The notes below the pieces were generated by a model. The model saw only the letters and a program-made list of their open reading frames with translations. It made no database searches and was not told the origin of the DNA. From assembly GCA_029879665.1 (NCBI GenBank), contig JAOUPW010000029.1, positions 1 through 10,324 of the forward strand: 10,324 bases of DNA. The letters are read 5' to 3'. The translations under genes and the position numbers were made by a program. Position 1 is the first letter of the stretch. Every line of letters begins with the position of its first letter. This DNA comes from Rhodospirillales bacterium (GTDB lineage Bacteria > Pseudomonadota > Alphaproteobacteria > Rhodospirillales > JAOUPW01). This document shows, piece by piece, positions 7,006-10,324 of the stretch.

Positions 7006-7157
7006 TCCGGTCGTTCCCGATGGTCTAGGGTTGAACAAACTGTGTCCGGGGGGTTGCATTGAGGACGGTTATTCACAAAGTAAGCCACCAGGGGGGCCGC
7101 CGCAACGCCCCCCGCGCGCGCGACGTTACAAAACCCCCGACCGGAAAGGCGCCCCCC
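7006..7157. promoter_or_regulatory. Divergent intergenic region between ferredoxin and YyaL-type gene
   Basis: These 152 bp must hold the promoters for both divergent genes, but I see no convincing -35/-10 pair on either strand. The contents are a DnaA-box match (7069-7077), a GC-rich inverted repeat (GGGGGGC 7091-7097 against GCCCCCC 7107-7113, 9-base loop), and an alternating CG run at 7112-7122. GGAAAGG at 7143-7149, 8 bases before the ATG at 7158, is a good ribosome binding site for the plus-strand gene. Confidence 0.5.
7069..7077 (+). promoter_or_regulatory. DnaA box (TTATTCACA)
   Basis: TTATTCACA matches the consensus TTATNCACA at every defined position. It lies in a noncoding spacer of a block that is typically close to the origin. 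I found no second perfect box in the window, so this is not an oriC by itself. A lone match could still be a DnaA-responsive promoter element or chance. Confidence 0.45.
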
Positions 7158-9188
7158 ATGTCCAGCAACCGGCTTGCCGACGAAACGAGCCCCTACCTCC
7201 TGCAACACAAAAACAATCCCGTGCACTGGCAGCCCTGGGGGCCGGAAACCCTGGCGGCGGCGCAAAAGGAAAACAAGCCGATTCTGCTTTCGATCGGATA
7301 CGCCGCCTGTCATTGGTGCCACGTCATGGCGCACGAAAGTTTCGAGGACGAAGCCATCGCCCAGACGATGAACGAGCTGTTCATCAACATCAAAGTCGAT
7401 CGCGAGGAACGGCCCGACCTGGATGCCATCTACCAAACGGCCCTCGGCCTGCTCGGCGAACACGGCGGCTGGCCGCTGACCATGTTCCTGACCCCGGCGG
7501 GCGAACCGTTTTGGGGCGGCACTTATTTTCCGGCAACGGCGAAGTTCGGCCGCCCCGGCTTCCCCGACGTCCTCAGAGGCATCGCCAACACCTACCGAAC
7601 CGAAAACGACAAGGTCCTGCAAAACGTCACCGCCATAAAGGACGCCATGGTGCAAATGTCCCGTCCCGAAAGCGGCAACGGTCTCAGCATTGACCGCCTG
7701 GACGAGACGGCGGCGATGGCGCTGGGCGCCGTCGACAGGCACCGGGGCGGCACCCAGGGCGCGCCAAAGTTTCCTCAGGTTTCCTTCTTTCGGTTTTTGT
7801 GGCGCACCTTCAAACGCACCGGCAACCCGGACTTCAGGGACGCGGTAACCGTAACTCTCGATCACATTTGCCAAGGCGGAATTTACGATCATCTGGGCGG
7901 CGGTTTCGCGCGCTATTCCACCGACGGGGAATGGCTGGCGCCGCATTTTGAAAAAATGCTTTACGACAACGCGCTGCTGATCGACCTCATGTGCGAGGTC
8001 TGGCGCGATACCCATAGTCTGCTGTACCAAACCCGCATCCGCGAAACCATCGACTGGTCTTTGCGCGAAATGAAAGTGGACGGCGGCGACGGAACCTGCG
8101 CCTTCGCCAGCGCCTATGACGCCGACAGCGAAGGAGAAGAAGGAAAGTTCTACGTCTGGTCGGAAAAAGAAATAGACGCCTGCCTTGGCGAAAACGCCGC
8201 CGCGTTTAAAGCCGCCTATGACGTGAGCGCCGGCGGCAACTGGGAAGGCAAAAATATTCTCAACCGCTCCCGCCGCCCTGATCCTGAATCTCCGGAAATG
8301 GAAAGCCTGCTTGCCGCATGCCGCGCCAAGCTTCTGGCGCTGCGCGGCCATCGGCCCTGGCCCCTGTGGGATGACAAAGTGCTGGCCGACTGGAACGGGT
8401 TGATGATCGCGTCCCTTGCACGGGCCGGCATGGTCTTCGATGTGCCCGAGTGGATCGCCGCCGGGGAGGCTGCCTTCGCCTTTATCCTGCGCACCCACGG
8501 CGACGGCGAGCGGCTTTACCATTCCTGGCGGAACGGACGCCGGCGCGGACGGGCCGTGCTCGATGATTACGCCAATCTCAGCCGGGCCGCCGTGGCGCTT
8601 TTTGAAGCCACCGCCAAACCCGAATACCTGGCCCAGGCGGAGGCCTGGGTGAAAACCGCCAACCGGCATTATTGGGACGATGAACGGGGCGGATATTATC
8701 TATCCGCCGACGACACGGATGACGTCATCGTCCGCTCCAAGACGGCGGCCGACAACGCAACCCCATCGGGCAACGGAACCCTGGGCGGTGTTCTGGCGCG
8801 CCTCTACGCCCTGACCGGCAACGAAGAACACCGTGACCGGGCCGAGGCTCTAATCCGCGCCTTTTCCGGCGGCACGGCCCAGCACCTTGTCAACCAGCCG
8901 GAAACTTTGAACGCTTTCGGCCTGCTGGACAGGCCGGTGCAGGTGGTGATCGTCGGCGACGGGGCAGACGCGAATGCCCGGGATCTGTTCCGGGCCGCCG
9001 CCGTAGCCCCGGGGGCCAACCGGACCCTTCAGCGGGTTCCGCGCGATGCCGAGTTGCCCCTCGGCCATCCCGCTCAAGGCAAGGGAGAGGTGGTCGGCAG
9101 GGCCGCAGCCTACATTTGCATCGGGCCCCGATGCGGCCTGCCGATGACCGACGCCGATCAGCTGCGCCGGGAACTGGCCGCGCTGTAG
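7158..9188 (+). CDS. Thioredoxin domain-containing protein, YyaL/SPATA20 family
   Basis: A 676-residue cytosolic protein (no signal peptide or membrane segment seen) of the conserved family that includes bacterial YyaL and animal SPATA20. The biochemical function of the family is not established to my knowledge. The N-terminal thioredoxin-like domain has the opening [23 protein letters not shown] region (4-26) and a CxxC redox motif, CHWC (51-54). [15 protein letters not shown] (75-89) and [23 protein letters not shown] (103-125) follow. Next comes the (alpha/alpha)6-barrel-like region with GAPKFP (201-206), [11 protein letters not shown] (240-250) and [13 protein letters not shown] (262-274), which resembles N-acylglucosamine epimerase and glycosidase folds. 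The C-terminus, with [12 protein letters not shown], is complete. ATG 7158 is chosen over the upstream in-frame codon at 7059 because it begins at the family's [13 protein letters not shown] and has GGAAAGG ahead of it. Confidence 0.9.
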   Translation: MSSNRLADETSPYLLQHKNNPVHWQPWGPETLAAAQKENKPILLSIGYAACHWCHVMAHESFEDEAIAQTMNELFINIKVDREERPDLDAIYQTALGLLGEHGGWPLTMFLTPAGEPFWGGTYFPATAKFGRPGFPDVLRGIANTYRTENDKVLQNVTAIKDAMVQMSRPESGNGLSIDRLDETAAMALGAVDRHRGGTQGAPKFPQVSFFRFLWRTFKRTGNPDFRDAVTVTLDHICQGGIYDHLGGGFARYSTDGEWLAPHFEKMLYDNALLIDLMCEVWRDTHSLLYQTRIRETIDWSLREMKVDGGDGTCAFASAYDADSEGEEGKFYVWSEKEIDACLGENAAAFKAAYDVSAGGNWEGKNILNRSRRPDPESPEMESLLAACRAKLLALRGHRPWPLWDDKVLADWNGLMIASLARAGMVFDVPEWIAAGEAAFAFILRTHGDGERLYHSWRNGRRRGRAVLDDYANLSRAAVALFEATAKPEYLAQAEAWVKTANRHYWDDERGGYYLSADDTDDVIVRSKTAADNATPSGNGTLGGVLARLYALTGNEEHRDRAEALIRAFSGGTAQHLVNQPETLNAFGLLDRPVQVVIVGDGADANARDLFRAAAVAPGANRTLQRVPRDAELPLGHPAQGKGEVVGRAAAYICIGPRCGLPMTDADQLRRELAAL

Positions 9189-9206
9189 CCACCCGGAAAA
9201 CGGGCA

Positions 9207-9235
9207 TTGCCGCATGCGCAGGGATTGGATATAGA
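9207..9235 (+). promoter_or_regulatory. Likely sigma70-type promoter for the quinone oxidoreductase gene
   Basis: TTGCCG (9207-9212) and TATAGA (9230-9235) are 17 bases apart, each 4/6 to 5/6 to consensus, in the 108-bp spacer after the thioredoxin-domain gene. The predicted start near 9242 would give a leader of about 55 bases. This suggests that the oxidoreductase is not wholly dependent on upstream transcription. Confidence 0.5.
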
Positions 9236-9244
9236 CAGATACCG

Positions 9245-9263
9245 TCCGGGACACGAGCCCGGA
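9245..9263 (+). other. Hairpin in the oxidoreductase 5' leader
   Basis: TCCGGG (9245-9250) and CCCGGA (9258-9263) form a six-pair inverted repeat with a 7-base loop, right after the predicted transcription start. It has no T-run in the sense direction, so it is not a terminator there. It may be a leader stem that protects the mRNA, or a dyad operator for an unidentified regulator. Confidence 0.35.
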
Positions 9264-9296
9264 ACAAAACACTCAACTCACATCCTGGGAGCGACC

Positions 9297-10271
9297 ATGA
9301 CCAAAGCATTCCGTTTTTACGAAACCGGCGGCACCGAGGTCCTTAAATGGGAAGACGTCGAAATCGACGCCCCCGGCAAAGGCGAAGTCCTGATCCGCCA
9401 GGCCGCCGTCGGTCTCAACTACATCGACGTGTATCATCGCGCGGGCCTGTATCCGCTTCAGCTGCCGTCCGGCATCGGCGTCGAAGGCGCCGGCGTTGTC
9501 GAAGAGGTCGGGCGCGGGGTCAAGGAATTCAAAAAAGGCGATCGCGTCGCCTACATGGGCGGACCCCTTGGCGCTTATTCGGAAGAACGGATCATGCCCG
9601 CCAACCGCCTGGTCAAGCTGCCCAAGGAAATCGATTTTGAAACCGCCGCCGCCATCATGCTGCAGGGATTGACCGCCCACATGCTGATCCGGAAAGTCTA
9701 CAAGGTAAACAAGGGCGACACCGTGCTCTTCCATGCCGCTGCCGGCGGGGTTGGGCTGATCGCCTGCCAATGGCTGAAACATCTCGGCGTCAAGGTGGTG
9801 GGCACGGTCGGTTCGGAAGAAAAGGCCAAACTGGCCAAGCGTCACGGGTGCACCTGGCCGGTCAACTACCGCAAGGACGATTTTCTCGAAACGGTTAAAA
9901 AGGTAACTAAGGGCAAAGGCGTGCCCGTAGTGTACGACAGCGTCGGCAAAGACACCTTCATGAAATCCCTCGATTGCCTAGCGCCCCGCGGCATGCTGGT
10001 AGTTTTCGGCAACGCCTCGGGCCCGGTCGACAATTTCAACCTGAACCTGCTCACTCCCAGGGGATCGCTCTACGTCACCCGGCCAACCATCATGAATTAC
10101 ACCTCCGACCGCGATGAAATGGTGAAAGCCACGCGGGAATTGTTCAAGGTTGTGAAATCAGGCGCGGTCAAGGTACGCATCGGACAGGCCTACGCCCTGA
10201 AAGACGCGGCGCAGGCGCACAAGGATCTCGAAGCGCGCAAGACCACCGGCTCTACCGTCCTGCTGCCCTGA
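9297..10271 (+). CDS. Zinc-free NAD(P)H:quinone oxidoreductase (QOR, MDR superfamily)
   Basis: A 324-residue medium-chain dehydrogenase/reductase of the quinone oxidoreductase (QorA) branch, which transfers electrons from NADPH to quinones. The N-terminal GroES-like domain has VGLNYIDVYHRAGLYPLQLPSGIGVEGAGVVEEVG (38-72), the characteristic QOR signature region. The Rossmann domain carries AAAGGVG (147-153), the usual nucleotide-binding glycine motif. TVGSEEKAKLAKRHG (170-184) follows. YDSVGKDT and GMLVVFGNASGPVDNFN complete the pattern. The Cys ligands of zinc-dependent alcohol dehydrogenases are absent, fitting a zinc-free enzyme. The frame is open upstream to 9207, but ATG 9297 has GGGAG 5 bases ahead and gives the family N-terminus MTKAFRFYETGG. 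The physiological substrate cannot be told from sequence. Transcription probably ends at the terminator 23 bp downstream. Confidence 0.93.
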   Translation: MTKAFRFYETGGTEVLKWEDVEIDAPGKGEVLIRQAAVGLNYIDVYHRAGLYPLQLPSGIGVEGAGVVEEVGRGVKEFKKGDRVAYMGGPLGAYSEERIMPANRLVKLPKEIDFETAAAIMLQGLTAHMLIRKVYKVNKGDTVLFHAAAGGVGLIACQWLKHLGVKVVGTVGSEEKAKLAKRHGCTWPVNYRKDDFLETVKKVTKGKGVPVVYDSVGKDTFMKSLDCLAPRGMLVVFGNASGPVDNFNLNLLTPRGSLYVTRPTIMNYTSDRDEMVKATRELFKVVKSGAVKVRIGQAYALKDAAQAHKDLEARKTTGSTVLLP

Positions 10272-10294
10272 TTCAAGCTCAAGCGAAAGGCTTG

Positions 10295-10324
10295 CCCTCG
10301 GCCCTTTGGGCCGGGGGTTTTTTT
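10295..10324 (+). terminator. Strong rho-independent terminator
   Basis: CCCTCGGCCC (10295-10304) pairs with GGGCCGGGGG (10308-10317) over ten positions, nine Watson-Crick plus one T-G wobble, with a TTT loop. Seven T follow, up to the end of the window and perhaps beyond it. It lies 23 bp after the oxidoreductase stop and is the clearest intrinsic terminator in the window. Confidence 0.92.

Noticed and set aside
6202..7062. A 286-codon plus-strand open frame opposite mnmE and the ferredoxin
   Set aside because: It is antisense to two genes with clear family motifs, crosses the boundary between them and shows no domain of its own.
7002..8669. A 555-codon open frame on the minus strand opposite the YyaL-type gene
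   Set aside because: It runs antisense to a well-supported gene, its translation is rich in Gly, Val, Phe and His without a recognisable domain, and long antisense frames are expected opposite GC-rich genes. No ribosome binding site or conserved motif supports it.
9273..9845. A 190-codon minus-strand open frame opposite the oxidoreductase
   Set aside because: It is a composition-driven shadow of a gene with a clear QOR signature; no motif or start signal was seen.
1..10324. Search for mobile elements, CRISPR arrays, tRNA genes, defence systems or novel gene clusters
   Set aside because: All open frames of weight belong to conserved housekeeping or metabolic families. No direct repeat arrays, transposase motifs, tRNA-like cloverleaf or foreign composition was seen.

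Overview
The window looks like a GC-rich alphaproteobacterial chromosome segment, probably of the Rhodospirillales type. The lineage is inferred from gene order and protein character, since no database search was possible. It carries the conserved block mnmE-mnmG-rsmG-parA-parB facing a convergent holA, an arrangement I associate with Alphaproteobacteria near the replication origin. All genes are intact except holA, whose 5' end lies outside the window. There are no tRNA or rRNA genes, CRISPR arrays, insertion sequences or signs of recent transfer. No stretch of more than about 150 bases lacks a gene.

Layout. From 1 to 802 (+) is the 3' part of holA (DNA polymerase III delta). It converges on parB across 65 bp that hold two weak hairpins. 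From 868 to 7005 (-), read right to left, come a small [2Fe-2S] thioredoxin-like ferredoxin, mnmE, mnmG, rsmG, parA and parB. The junctions from mnmG onward are very tight: a TAATG overlap (mnmG/rsmG), a 20-bp overlap (rsmG/parA) and an ATGA overlap (parA/parB). A 152-bp divergent spacer (7006-7157) separates the ferredoxin from a YyaL/SPATA20-type thioredoxin-domain protein (+). This is followed by a separately promoted zinc-free quinone oxidoreductase (+) and a strong intrinsic terminator at the window end.

How the genes work together. MnmE and MnmG jointly modify the wobble uridine of certain tRNAs, and RsmG methylates 16S rRNA, so this half of the cluster tunes decoding. ParA and ParB segregate the chromosome by acting on parS centromere sites. 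The window carries its own parS sites. A perfect 16-bp palindrome is embedded in the first codons of rsmG (3260-3275). A 15/16 match lies between mnmE and mnmG (5252-5267), nested in a larger inverted repeat and just upstream of a good sigma70-type promoter for mnmG. ParB loaded at these sites would sit on the transcription unit that encodes it, so feedback is plausible but unproven. A single perfect DnaA-box match (7069-7077) lies in the divergent spacer.

I did not find an undescribed multi-gene system. The most interesting material is the layering of parS sites over coding, promoter and hairpin signals.
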